Assembly: GCA_003978135.1 (NCBI GenBank)
Contig: QOAL01000188.1
Span: 1-11,895 of the forward strand
Source: Thermodesulfatator sp.
GTDB taxonomy: Bacteria; Desulfobacterota; Dissulfuribacteria; Dissulfuribacterales; QOAL01
Length of the DNA stretch: 11,895 nucleotides
Reading direction: 5' to 3'
Below are positions 5,831 through 11,895 of this stretch, in pieces (positions within the stretch are counted from its first letter, which is position 1; every line of letters starts with the position of its first letter). A program made the translations under genes and the position numbers. Under the pieces are notes generated by a model. The model worked only from the letters and a program-made list of their open reading frames with translations, searched no databases and had not been told where the DNA came from.

Positions 5831-7384
5831 TTATTCCAGCCCAAGCCTTTCTTTTACGCTGGGAAATCGGGAAAGATCAGTATGTGGCAGGAAAAGAGCT
5901 CCGGTGAGCTGATTCATGAAATCTCCCCGTACATTCATCTCGAGATACGTGATACGTTCGCAGATTTCCTGGAGTTCCTTCCTGGAATTCCTGTCAAGCA
6001 GGACCTTTACCGCGCCCATGCCTGCAGAATTTCCAAGGCCTTTGAATTTTTCAAGGGGTATATCTGGAAGCATACCTATGGTAATGGCCTTTTTCGGGTC
6101 TATGTAATTACCAAAGGCCCCTGCCACGAAAAAATTGTCTATGTCATCAAAGGTGAGCCCCACGCTTTGAATAACCACGTTTAGGATGGTATACATGGCC
6201 CCCTTGGAGCGGATGAGGTTTTTAATGTCGCTCTGGGTGATGTAAACCGGCTTTCCTGTGGCTGTCTCGCTTTCGTCTGCCACAACGTATGCCCATTCAT
6301 CCTGTATCTGTCTCATCCTTTGCGGGTCCCTTTGAACCATGAGCTTCCCGGTTTGGTCAACCAGGCCGGCCCTGAACATCTCTGCAAGAAGGTCAATGAT
6401 AGCGGAACCGCAAAGACCCCTGGCAGGAGAATCACCAATGGTCTTGTACTTCACAGAGAGGTCTTCTGGAGAAATCTCTATCCTTTCGATAGCTCCTTCT
6501 TGGGCCCTCATGCCGCAGGACAATATACCTCCCTCTAACGCGGGTCCGGCTGCCCCTGCACAGGCTACAAGCCAGTCTCTATTTCCCAGCACTACCTCTG
6601 CATTGGTCCCCACATCTACCAGAATGGATATTTCCTCTTTATGGAACATGCCGGAAGAAAGGATACCGGCAAGAAGGTCGCCGCCGAAATAGCTGCCAAC
6701 ATTAGGCAACACATAGATGAATCCCTGGGGGTGCATGTTAATGCCAAGCTCTTCTGGTCTGACCAGGTCAAAACTGTTCACTGCAGGGATATAGGGCTCC
6801 TTGCAGATATGACTTGGGTCCAGTGCCAGAAGGAAATGGCACATGGTGGTATTGCCTGCAACTGTGCAGTAATATATTGATTCAGGGTTGAGGCCAGGGT
6901 CTGCTGTAAGTTCCTGGATGGCGCTGTTTATCAGGTCCAGGGCCTCGCGTTGAAGGATGTCAAGGCCGCCGCGCCCAGCGAACATTATCCTGTCAAGGAT
7001 ATCCTCTCCATGCTGCCTCTGGGGATTTTCCCTTGAAATGGTCTGGATGATCTTGCCTGTCTCCAGGTTAACCAGGTAAAATACCACTGAAGTACTGCCC
7101 AGGTCGATGGCCAGTCCGTACACTCCATTAATTTTGCCGGACTGGGCCACGTCAGCCACGTGCCAACCACACGGACCGTTTACCAGTACTGTGTCCAGGT
7201 CAAAACCGCCATTTTCCAGTAATCCTGGCAGTTTTCTTGTTGTTTCAAGGGGCAGTATTACAGGGTCTGAATAAAAAAGACCAAGGGTGTCCCTCAGCCT
7301 TTTCTCATGGCTTCTGTTGTCATCAAGGGCAGGTTCCGGAAGAGTCAGCCCCTGTTTTACTGCTGATGGTTCAGAACCTGCCAT
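5831..7384 (-). CDS. RACo-like ASKHA ATPase (DUF4445/COG3894) without ferredoxin domain
   Basis: A 517-residue protein of the family of reductive activators of corrinoid proteins (RACo/RamA, COG3894), which use ATP to drive low-potential electron transfer to cobalamin enzymes. Visible parts: the linker motif LPEPALDDNRS (15-25); the start of the middle/ASKHA region at GLAIDLGSTSVVFYLV (90-105); NPQ...GEDILDRI (120-133); AGNTTM (176-181); a second phosphate-binding motif, ILVDVGTNAEVVLG (254-267); the adenosine motif VAGAFGNYID (420-429); GNSAGMGA (451-458); and a C-terminal ERITYLEM/FLPH segment usual for the family. The usual N-terminal 2Fe-2S ferredoxin domain (about 90 residues) is absent: an in-frame stop lies 13 codons upstream of ATG 7384, with no other standard start between. 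The gene overlaps the small membrane-protein gene by 14 bp, so translation is probably coupled. No corrinoid protein or methyltransferase is nearby, so its target is unknown. Confidence 0.88.
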   Translation of the reverse strand: MAGSEPSAVKQGLTLPEPALDDNRSHEKRLRDTLGLFYSDPVILPLETTRKLPGLLENGGFDLDTVLVNGPCGWHVADVAQSGKINGVYGLAIDLGSTSVVFYLVNLETGKIIQTISRENPQRQHGEDILDRIMFAGRGGLDILQREALDLINSAIQELTADPGLNPESIYYCTVAGNTTMCHFLLALDPSHICKEPYIPAVNSFDLVRPEELGINMHPQGFIYVLPNVGSYFGGDLLAGILSSGMFHKEEISILVDVGTNAEVVLGNRDWLVACAGAAGPALEGGILSCGMRAQEGAIERIEISPEDLSVKYKTIGDSPARGLCGSAIIDLLAEMFRAGLVDQTGKLMVQRDPQRMRQIQDEWAYVVADESETATGKPVYITQSDIKNLIRSKGAMYTILNVVIQSVGLTFDDIDNFFVAGAFGNYIDPKKAITIGMLPDIPLEKFKGLGNSAGMGAVKVLLDRNSRKELQEICERITYLEMNVRGDFMNQLTGALFLPHTDLSRFPSVKERLGLE

Positions 7385-7670
7385 CTCCGATTCCAGGCCT
7401 TTCTTCAGGTTCAGGAGTAACGTCTATGATTATCTCTTCATGATGAAATACCGTGGAATCTGCTTTCTGCTGCTTAAGCATTTCCTCCTGGGCCTGCTTA
7501 AGCGCCCTGGTCATGCGCCACGCCATGTATGCTGCAAAGGTGCCAAAGACAACCAGGGCAGCAATGAGTATGGGCAGTGTCAAGAAGAATACCCCAAGTG
7601 CCAGAAGCGCCAGCCCCAGCACCACAAACGGGGACATCTCCGTAGAATATATAACCTGTTTTCTTCTCAT
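7371..7670 (-). CDS. Small membrane protein of unknown function
   Basis: A 99-residue protein I do not recognise. After a short basic N-terminus (MRRKQ), residues about 13-49 are strongly hydrophobic, long enough for a two-helix membrane hairpin with a turn near TLP (31-33). A basic/amphipathic segment (RMTRALKQAQEEMLKQQK, 52-69) follows, then an acidic, proline-containing tail (HHEEIIIDVTPEPEERPG). ATG 7670 has GGAG five bases upstream. The gene lies 25 bp after the PilZ gene and overlaps the start of the ASKHA gene by 14 bp, which supports it being real and co-translated. It might anchor a neighbour to the membrane; that is only a guess from position. Confidence 0.75.
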   Translation of the reverse strand: MRRKQVIYSTEMSPFVVLGLALLALGVFFLTLPILIAALVVFGTFAAYMAWRMTRALKQAQEEMLKQQKADSTVFHHEEIIIDVTPEPEERPGIGDGRF

Positions 7671-7695
7671 GTTTTCTCCAGTTGTTTCAATTCAG

Positions 7696-8070
7696 TCAAA
7701 GATCCGAAAGTTCCTTGTCTATCCTTTCCGGATCGCCTGAATTGAAATATAAGATGTTTTTCAGATGAATAAAGGCATCGAGGTCCATTGAGTCAAAAAA
7801 TATTGCCATGCCCTGCTCCTCGCGCCTCACCACGTGCCCTTCTATCCTAAGGCTTAATTCTGAGCTGGTACCAGTGAGAACAAGTCGCACCACAACGGGG
7901 GTTTCCTCTGGCAAGGGGGTTTTACAGAAACAGAACAAGCCCTTCATGGAGAGATCCCTTGTGCCCTCTGCCTTTATTTCGGTTCCATTTCCAAGATTTC
8001 TCACGAAAAGCTGGGTCTCAAAGGGAACCCTCAGGTTTTTTCTGCGTTCATGAGCCCGTCTTTCTTCCAA
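7696..8070 (-). CDS. PilZ-domain protein (probable c-di-GMP receptor)
   Basis: A 124-residue single-domain PilZ protein. The c-di-GMP-binding signature is complete: RxxxR at R10-K-N-L-R14 in the N-terminal arginine-rich loop, and D39-L-S41-M-K-G44 (the D/NxSxxG motif), 25 residues later. The rest fits a PilZ beta-barrel (VVVRLVLTG, LRIEGHVVRREEQGMAIFF) with a C-terminal helix (DAFIHLKNILYF). Such small PilZ proteins act as effectors in motility, exopolysaccharide or biofilm control. The start is TTG at 8070, chosen for the AGGAAGGA ribosome binding site a few bases upstream, which overlaps the end of argG; no better ATG/GTG exists in frame. The gap to argG is 12 bp, indicating co-transcription with the arginine genes. 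The effect of ligand binding is unknown. Confidence 0.9.
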   Translation of the reverse strand: MEERRAHERRKNLRVPFETQLFVRNLGNGTEIKAEGTRDLSMKGLFCFCKTPLPEETPVVVRLVLTGTSSELSLRIEGHVVRREEQGMAIFFDSMDLDAFIHLKNILYFNSGDPERIDKELSDL

Positions 8071-8082
8071 ATCGTTCCTTCC

Positions 8083-9294
8083 TCAGCAAGAATTTTTTTC
8101 AACCATGGACTTTATCCTGAGCCTCAGGCCCTGCAGCCTTATAAAGCCCTCGGCGTCCTTCTGGCTGTACACGCTGTCTTCCTCAAAGGTTGCAAAATCC
8201 GGCCTGTAGAGGGAGTTGGGGGATTTTCTACCCACCACAATACAGTTGCCCTTATAGATCTTTAGGCGCACCGTACCATTTACATTGGCCTGGGTCTCAT
8301 CAAACATGGTCTGGAGCATCTGTCTTTCAGGTGCAAACCAGAAACCATAGTAGATCAGTTCAGCATACCTGGGGATAAGTCCATCCCTGATATGCATTAC
8401 CTCCCGGTCCAGGGTGACAGATTCCATTGCCATGTGTGCTTTCCTGAGTATAGTGCCTCCGGGTGTTTCGTAAACACCCCGGGATTTCATTCCGACAAAG
8501 CGGTTTTCTACCAGGTCCACCCGCCCAACTCCGTTTTCAGCGCCTATTTCATTCAGGGCCGAAAGCATGCCGGCTGGAGAAAGGGGTTGGCCGTCAAGGG
8601 CCACAGCGTCACCCTTTTCAAAGGTGATCTCAATATAGGTGGGTTTGTCCGGTGCTTCTTCCGGACTCCTGGTCCAGGTGAACATGTCTTCCGGCGGCTC
8701 TGCCCAGGGATCCTCAAGGATGCCCCCTTCGTAGCTTATGTGCAGCATGTTGGCATCCATGCTGTAGGGTTTTTCCTTGGTGACAGGTACGGGGATGCCA
8801 TGCTCATTTGCAAAATCTATGAGCCTGTTCCTGGAATTCAGGTCCCAGGTGCGCCAGGGTGCAATGATCTTTATGTCAGGATTAAGGGCCATGTATGTGA
8901 GTTCAAAGCGCACCTGGTCGTTGCCCTTGCCTGTTGCCCCGTGGCTGACCGCATCGGCCCCTTCCTGTTTGGCTATTCTTATCTGTTCCTTTGCTATCAG
9001 GGGTCTTGCAATGGAAGTACCCAGGAGATACACGCCCTCGTATATTGCATTGGCCCTGAGCATGGGAAAGATATAATCCCTGGCAAACTCATCCTTGAGA
9101 TCCTGGACGTAAACACTGGATGCTCCGGTATCTACGGCCTTCCGGCGCACTGCATCCCAGTCCTCTTCCTGGCCTATATCAGCGGCATAGGCTACCACTG
9201 GGCAATCATAATTGACCTGAAGCCACTTTAGGATAACAGATGTGTCAAGCCCTCCTGAATATGCAAGTACTATCTTTTTCACGTCATTATTCAT
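8083..9294 (-). CDS. argG: Argininosuccinate synthase
   Basis: A 403-residue cytoplasmic enzyme that joins citrulline and aspartate, with ATP cleaved to AMP, to form argininosuccinate in arginine synthesis. The N-terminal ATP-pyrophosphatase loop is AYSGGLDTS (11-19). Other family blocks are [14 protein letters not shown] (89-102), [16 protein letters not shown] (117-132, substrate/ATP binding), APWRTW (145-150) and [15 protein letters not shown] (177-191). The length is normal for the bacterial enzyme and nothing looks disrupted. ATG 9294 is preceded by GAGGAG at about ten bases, a site that overlaps the end of argF; only 3 bp separate the genes. No argH follows it, unlike many bacterial argG clusters; a PilZ gene does. 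Confidence 0.98.
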   Translation of the reverse strand: MNNDVKKIVLAYSGGLDTSVILKWLQVNYDCPVVAYAADIGQEEDWDAVRRKAVDTGASSVYVQDLKDEFARDYIFPMLRANAIYEGVYLLGTSIARPLIAKEQIRIAKQEGADAVSHGATGKGNDQVRFELTYMALNPDIKIIAPWRTWDLNSRNRLIDFANEHGIPVPVTKEKPYSMDANMLHISYEGGILEDPWAEPPEDMFTWTRSPEEAPDKPTYIEITFEKGDAVALDGQPLSPAGMLSALNEIGAENGVGRVDLVENRFVGMKSRGVYETPGGTILRKAHMAMESVTLDREVMHIRDGLIPRYAELIYYGFWFAPERQMLQTMFDETQANVNGTVRLKIYKGNCIVVGRKSPNSLYRPDFATFEEDSVYSQKDAEGFIRLQGLRLRIKSMVEKNSC

Positions 9295-9297
9295 GTC

Positions 9298-10239
9298 TTA
9301 TTCACTCCTCAACCCCATGGCCCATTCAAGCACAGACTTGTGAAGATGCATCTTGTTTTCCGCCTGGTCCCAGACTACGGATTGATCTCCTTCAAGCACA
9401 TCTTCTGTAATTTCTTCACCCCTGTGGGCAGGCAGGCAGTGCAGAACAATCGCATCCTTCTTGGCATGGGAAAGAAGATCCTGGTTTACCTGGTAAGGCA
9501 TGAAAATGGCCTTTCTTTTTTCTGCCTCTTCTTCCTGGCCCATGCTTGCCCATACGTCTGTATTGATTACATCTGCATCCCTGACAGCTTCCACAGGGTC
9601 CACAACTAATTCTATTTTTACAGAGGAAGGCGCCTGGCGCTTTGCTGTGTCAAGTATTTCCTGGTCTGGTTTATAGTCTTCGGGACAGGCCAGCACCAGT
9701 GAAAATCCAAGCCCTGCAGCCGCCTGGATCCAGGACTGGGCCATATTGTTTCCATCCCCGACCCATGCAATTTTAAGGGAGGAAAGATCCTGGCCTTTGA
9801 ATTCCATCACGGTCATGACATCTGATAGGATCTGGCAGGGATGATGCTGGTTGGTGAGGCCGTTTATCACAGGGATGTCCGACCACCTTGCCAGCTCTTC
9901 CACTATTTCCTGGCCGAATGTGCGCACTACCAGACAGTCCAGGTATCTTGCCAGAACCCTGGCGGTATCCTTTAGGGGTTCACCCCTTTTAAGTTGCAGA
10001 TCCCTGGAAGGCATGAACGAAACCGCACCGCCCATTTGGAACATGGCGGCCTCAAAGGAAATTCTGGTCCTGGTGGAAGGCTTCTCGAAAAGCATGCCCA
10101 GGGTCTTTCCTTCTGCAGGACGGTGAGGGAAGTTCTGCTTCCTGCATTTTTTTAGCTCCATGGCCCTGTTTATGATCTGGAGCAACTGCTCTCTGTCTAG
10201 GTCTGAGACCATCAGGTAATGTCTGGGTTGGTCTGGCAT
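9298..10239 (-). CDS. argF: Ornithine carbamoyltransferase
   Basis: A 313-residue enzyme that transfers the carbamoyl group of carbamoyl phosphate to ornithine, giving citrulline. The carbamoyl phosphate site is FEKPSTRTR (51-59) and HPCQ (133-136). The ornithine side has DVWASMG (228-234), with the SMG loop expected for a true ornithine enzyme rather than acetyl/succinyl-ornithine variants. HCLPAHRGEEI (267-277) carries the catalytic cysteine loop. The frame stays open to an ATG at 10299, but I chose ATG 10239 (MPDQPRHYL): it has GGAG eight bases upstream and gives the usual length, whereas the longer start would add 20 unusual residues and overlap argD. The gap to argD is 31 bp and to argG 3 bp. 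Confidence 0.97.
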   Translation of the reverse strand: MPDQPRHYLMVSDLDREQLLQIINRAMELKKCRKQNFPHRPAEGKTLGMLFEKPSTRTRISFEAAMFQMGGAVSFMPSRDLQLKRGEPLKDTARVLARYLDCLVVRTFGQEIVEELARWSDIPVINGLTNQHHPCQILSDVMTVMEFKGQDLSSLKIAWVGDGNNMAQSWIQAAAGLGFSLVLACPEDYKPDQEILDTAKRQAPSSVKIELVVDPVEAVRDADVINTDVWASMGQEEEAEKRKAIFMPYQVNQDLLSHAKKDAIVLHCLPAHRGEEITEDVLEGDQSVVWDQAENKMHLHKSVLEWAMGLRSE

Positions 10240-10270
10240 GTTTCTTCTCCGAAAAAAATGAATCTGCGGC

Positions 10271-11452
10271 CTACCTGGCCATGTATTCTTCAAGTGCATT
10301 GATCAAAAGATCTATTTCGTCTTTTTCCACCACAAAGGGCGGAAGAAGCCTGAGGATGAGGCCCTGGGCAACAAGAACGAGGAATCCCTTTTCCATGAGC
10401 CACTTGGCCAGGTCCATCTGGGGGGAACTGAATTCCATGGCCTGAATAAGTCCCCTGCCCCGAACGTCAACAACCTTGTCCCAGCGACTGGCAAGCTTCT
10501 TGAGCCTTGTCTGAAGATAATCACCCTTTTCCTTGACCTGGTCCAAGAGGTCTGTCTCGGTAAGTTCATCGAGTACTGCACCTGCAGCCGCACAGGCCAG
10601 GGGATTTGCGCCAAATGTGGAGGCGTGACTGCCAGGGCCGAGATGCTTCATGGCCTTTTCCCTGGCCAGCATGGCCCCGATGGGTACACCATTTGCGAGT
10701 CCCTTGGCGAGACAGATTACATCCGGTTCAACAGGGGTCTGTTCATAGGCAAAAAGGCTTCCCGTCCTTCCCATGCCCACCTGGATTTCATCAAATATCA
10801 AGAGTGCTCCAAGGCTGTCGGCAATTTCTCTGGCGGCCTTTAAAAACTCATCTGTCAGGGGCCTTACACCCCCTTCCCCCTGGATGGGCTCCAGCATTAT
10901 TGCAGCGGTTCTTTCCCCTGCTGCAAGCCTGAGAGAGTAAATGTCATCAGGCTTTACGTGGGTGAAGCCAGACGGCAGGGGCTCAAAGCCCCGCTGGTAA
11001 ACCGGCTGGCCTGTGGCCGTAATTGCTGCAAGGGTCCTTCCGTGAAAAGAACCCTGAAGTGTAATTATCTCGTAACAGTCCGGCCCCCTGGTCTCATGGC
11101 CGAATTTCCTGGCAAGCTTGATGGCCGCTTCAACGGCTTCAGCCCCGGAATTGCAGAAAAATACCCTGTCTGTACATGAATTCTTTACAAGGGAACAGGC
11201 GACCTTTAACTGGGGTTCTGTCCAGTAGAGGTTTGATATGTGGAACAGTTTTTGAGCCTGCTCCTTGACCGATGCCACTACCCTGGGATGACAGTGTCCC
11301 AGGCTGCATACTGCTATACCAGATGTGAAGTCTATGAATTCCCGGCCGTTTTCGTCCCATAGCCTGGTGCCATAGCCTTTTGCTATGGTCAGATCGAAAC
11401 GGCTGTAAGTCTCGGCCACGCAATCAAAGGGTGTTCTTGTATTAGAATCCAT
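10271..11452 (-). CDS. argD: Acetylornithine aminotransferase
   Basis: A 393-residue PLP-dependent class-III aminotransferase that makes N2-acetylornithine from N-acetylglutamate semialdehyde and glutamate; such enzymes often also act on succinyldiaminopimelate in lysine synthesis. Visible motifs: LGHCHPRV (51-58), [11 protein letters not shown] (100-110, phosphate binding), FHGRT (136-140), [11 protein letters not shown] (221-231, PLP ring aspartate) and CLAKGLANG with the Schiff-base lysine K250. [14 protein letters not shown] (277-290) follows. The context with argF and argG favours ArgD over GABA or ornithine aminotransferases. ATG 11452 is the only standard start in frame before the conserved region, yet no clear ribosome binding site precedes it; a short upstream frame ends across it (see findings). 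It is the first gene of the six-gene minus-strand run. Confidence 0.96.
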   Translation of the reverse strand: MDSNTRTPFDCVAETYSRFDLTIAKGYGTRLWDENGREFIDFTSGIAVCSLGHCHPRVVASVKEQAQKLFHISNLYWTEPQLKVACSLVKNSCTDRVFFCNSGAEAVEAAIKLARKFGHETRGPDCYEIITLQGSFHGRTLAAITATGQPVYQRGFEPLPSGFTHVKPDDIYSLRLAAGERTAAIMLEPIQGEGGVRPLTDEFLKAAREIADSLGALLIFDEIQVGMGRTGSLFAYEQTPVEPDVICLAKGLANGVPIGAMLAREKAMKHLGPGSHASTFGANPLACAAAGAVLDELTETDLLDQVKEKGDYLQTRLKKLASRWDKVVDVRGRGLIQAMEFSSPQMDLAKWLMEKGFLVLVAQGLILRLLPPFVVEKDEIDLLINALEEYMAR

Positions 11453-11895
11453 CTGTGTTAATCTTGGAATTATCCATGTGTGTAAGGTCTTTCTGGGCCA
11501 ATCGTTGCATCGTGGTAAGAAAAGAATCCTTTATACTGTCATCACAAGATGCCTGTGGAACTTGTTATCGTGCGCCCAGAGCCTGAACAAAAAATCCTGG
11601 TTCTGGGTGGGCACTGGAAATATTTCTGACAGCCTGGTTTTACTGGCTGTATCCCTGCCTGCAGGGGAAAATACTTTTTATAGCACCTTTTTTACAGAAT
11701 AAAAAGAAGGAGATGGGATTTTATGAAATAAGCTTCCTAAAAATGGGTGCCTTTTTTATTGATCGGTGCAATTTTTGTCACTGCCTTGCACGCACGGCTT
11801 AGCTTGGAGTATTTGCACAGGAGATGGTTTAAGCTAATCAAGTTAGTCAATTAACCGCGGGTTAAGAAAAAAATTGACAGTAAAAGGGGATTTTT
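11453..11895. other. 443-bp region without a convincing gene, divergent promoter region
   Basis: I see no gene with recognisable homology or good initiation signals on either strand. It presumably contains the argD operon promoter; one candidate -10 (TATAAA, minus strand, 11535-11530) would give a leader of about 70 nt but has no good -35. Inverted repeats are at 11575-11583/11599-11607 (9 bp, one G-U), 11629-11634/11645-11650 (6 bp), 11653-11657/11662-11666 (5 bp), 11799-11805/11831-11837 (TTAGCTT/AAGCTAA) and 11851-11865. No arginine-repressor box of the usual TGAAT...ATTCA form was found, though TGGA-ATTA-TCCA (11465-11476) lies just ahead of argD. Confidence 0.6.
11851..11879 (+). promoter_or_regulatory. 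Palindrome followed by consensus -35 box pointing out of the window
   Basis: TTAACC-GCG-GGTTAA (11851-11865) is a perfect dyad with 6-bp arms. TTGACA at 11874-11879 matches the sigma-70 -35 consensus exactly; with a 17-bp spacer its -10 would lie just past the window edge. The palindrome would sit directly upstream of the polymerase site, a usual place for an activator or operator. This suggests a rightward gene begins soon after the window. Confidence 0.35.

Noticed and set aside
8392..9231. Long plus-strand open frame (279 codons) opposite argG
   Set aside because: It lies wholly inside argG on the other strand, has cysteine/glycine-rich shadow composition, and argG motifs are intact.
10240..10299. 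Longer argF start at ATG 10299
   Set aside because: It would overlap argD and add 20 residues unlike the family; the ATG at 10239 has a well-placed GGAG.
11478..11702. Plus-strand 74-codon open frame starting GTG
   Set aside because: No ribosome binding site, no recognisable domain, composition unlike the real genes here, and it overlaps several inverted repeats.
11703..11800. AAGGAG followed by ATG frames on the plus strand near 11707-11790
   Set aside because: The well-spaced ATG is followed at once by a stop (ATG AAA TAA); the other ATG directly abuts the AAGGAG and gives only about 29 residues with no similarity.
1..11895. CRISPR arrays, transposases, integrases, tRNA or rRNA genes, toxin-antitoxin or phage-defence genes
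   Set aside because: No regularly spaced repeats, recombinase motifs, tRNA cloverleaf or typical defence domains were seen on either strand.

Overview
The window looks like chromosomal DNA of an anaerobic, Gram-negative, cytochrome-rich bacterium, most likely a member of the Desulfobacterota (the former Deltaproteobacteria: sulfate or sulfur metabolisers or metal reducers). The signs are a periplasmic tetraheme cytochrome c, a chemoreceptor with a c-type heme motif and a cysteine-rich module inserted in its HAMP region, a fused SpmA-SpmB membrane protein in what looks like a non-sporulating background, a RACo-type ASKHA ATPase, and an FrdX-like iron-sulfur protein behind a CRP/FNR-family dyad. 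The lineage is inferred from gene content only.

Left block (1-1785, minus strand): an iron-sulfur protein, a YkgJ-type cysteine-cluster protein and a YfcE-like metallophosphoesterase cut by the window edge. They lie 53-60 bp apart and are probably co-transcribed. A 150-bp divergent region (1786-1935) separates them from the plus-strand SpmA-SpmB fusion gene. It carries the dyad ATTGAC-TTAG-GTCAAT, placed exactly where a class-II CRP/FNR activator would sit for the leftward promoter. In deltaproteobacteria such sites belong to the HcpR (nitrosative stress) regulon as I remember it, which fits the FrdX-like first gene.

Middle block (3256-5776, plus strand): a structured 176-bp leader, a small tetraheme cytochrome c, then 33 bp downstream a methyl-accepting chemotaxis protein with its own heme-binding CXXCH. 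The pair looks like a redox-taxis unit. It ends at a strong bidirectional terminator (5741-5776) that also serves the convergent operon.

Right block (5831-11452, minus strand): a tight six-gene run argD-argF-argG-PilZ-small membrane protein-ASKHA ATPase, with gaps of 3-31 bp and one 14-bp overlap. The first three genes convert N-acetylglutamate semialdehyde to N-acetylornithine, then (from ornithine) to citrulline and argininosuccinate. The other genes of the pathway (argA/J, argB, argC, argH) are not in the window. The last three genes add a c-di-GMP-type receptor domain, a membrane protein and a reductive-activator-like ATPase that lacks the usual N-terminal 2Fe-2S domain.

The right edge (11453-11895) has no convincing gene. 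It holds several inverted repeats, the presumed argD promoter region, and a consensus -35 box pointing out of the window.

I see no clear defence, CRISPR or mobile-element system. The most unusual items are the arginine-PilZ-ASKHA operon, the heme chemoreceptor/cytochrome pair, and the HcpR-like divergent region.
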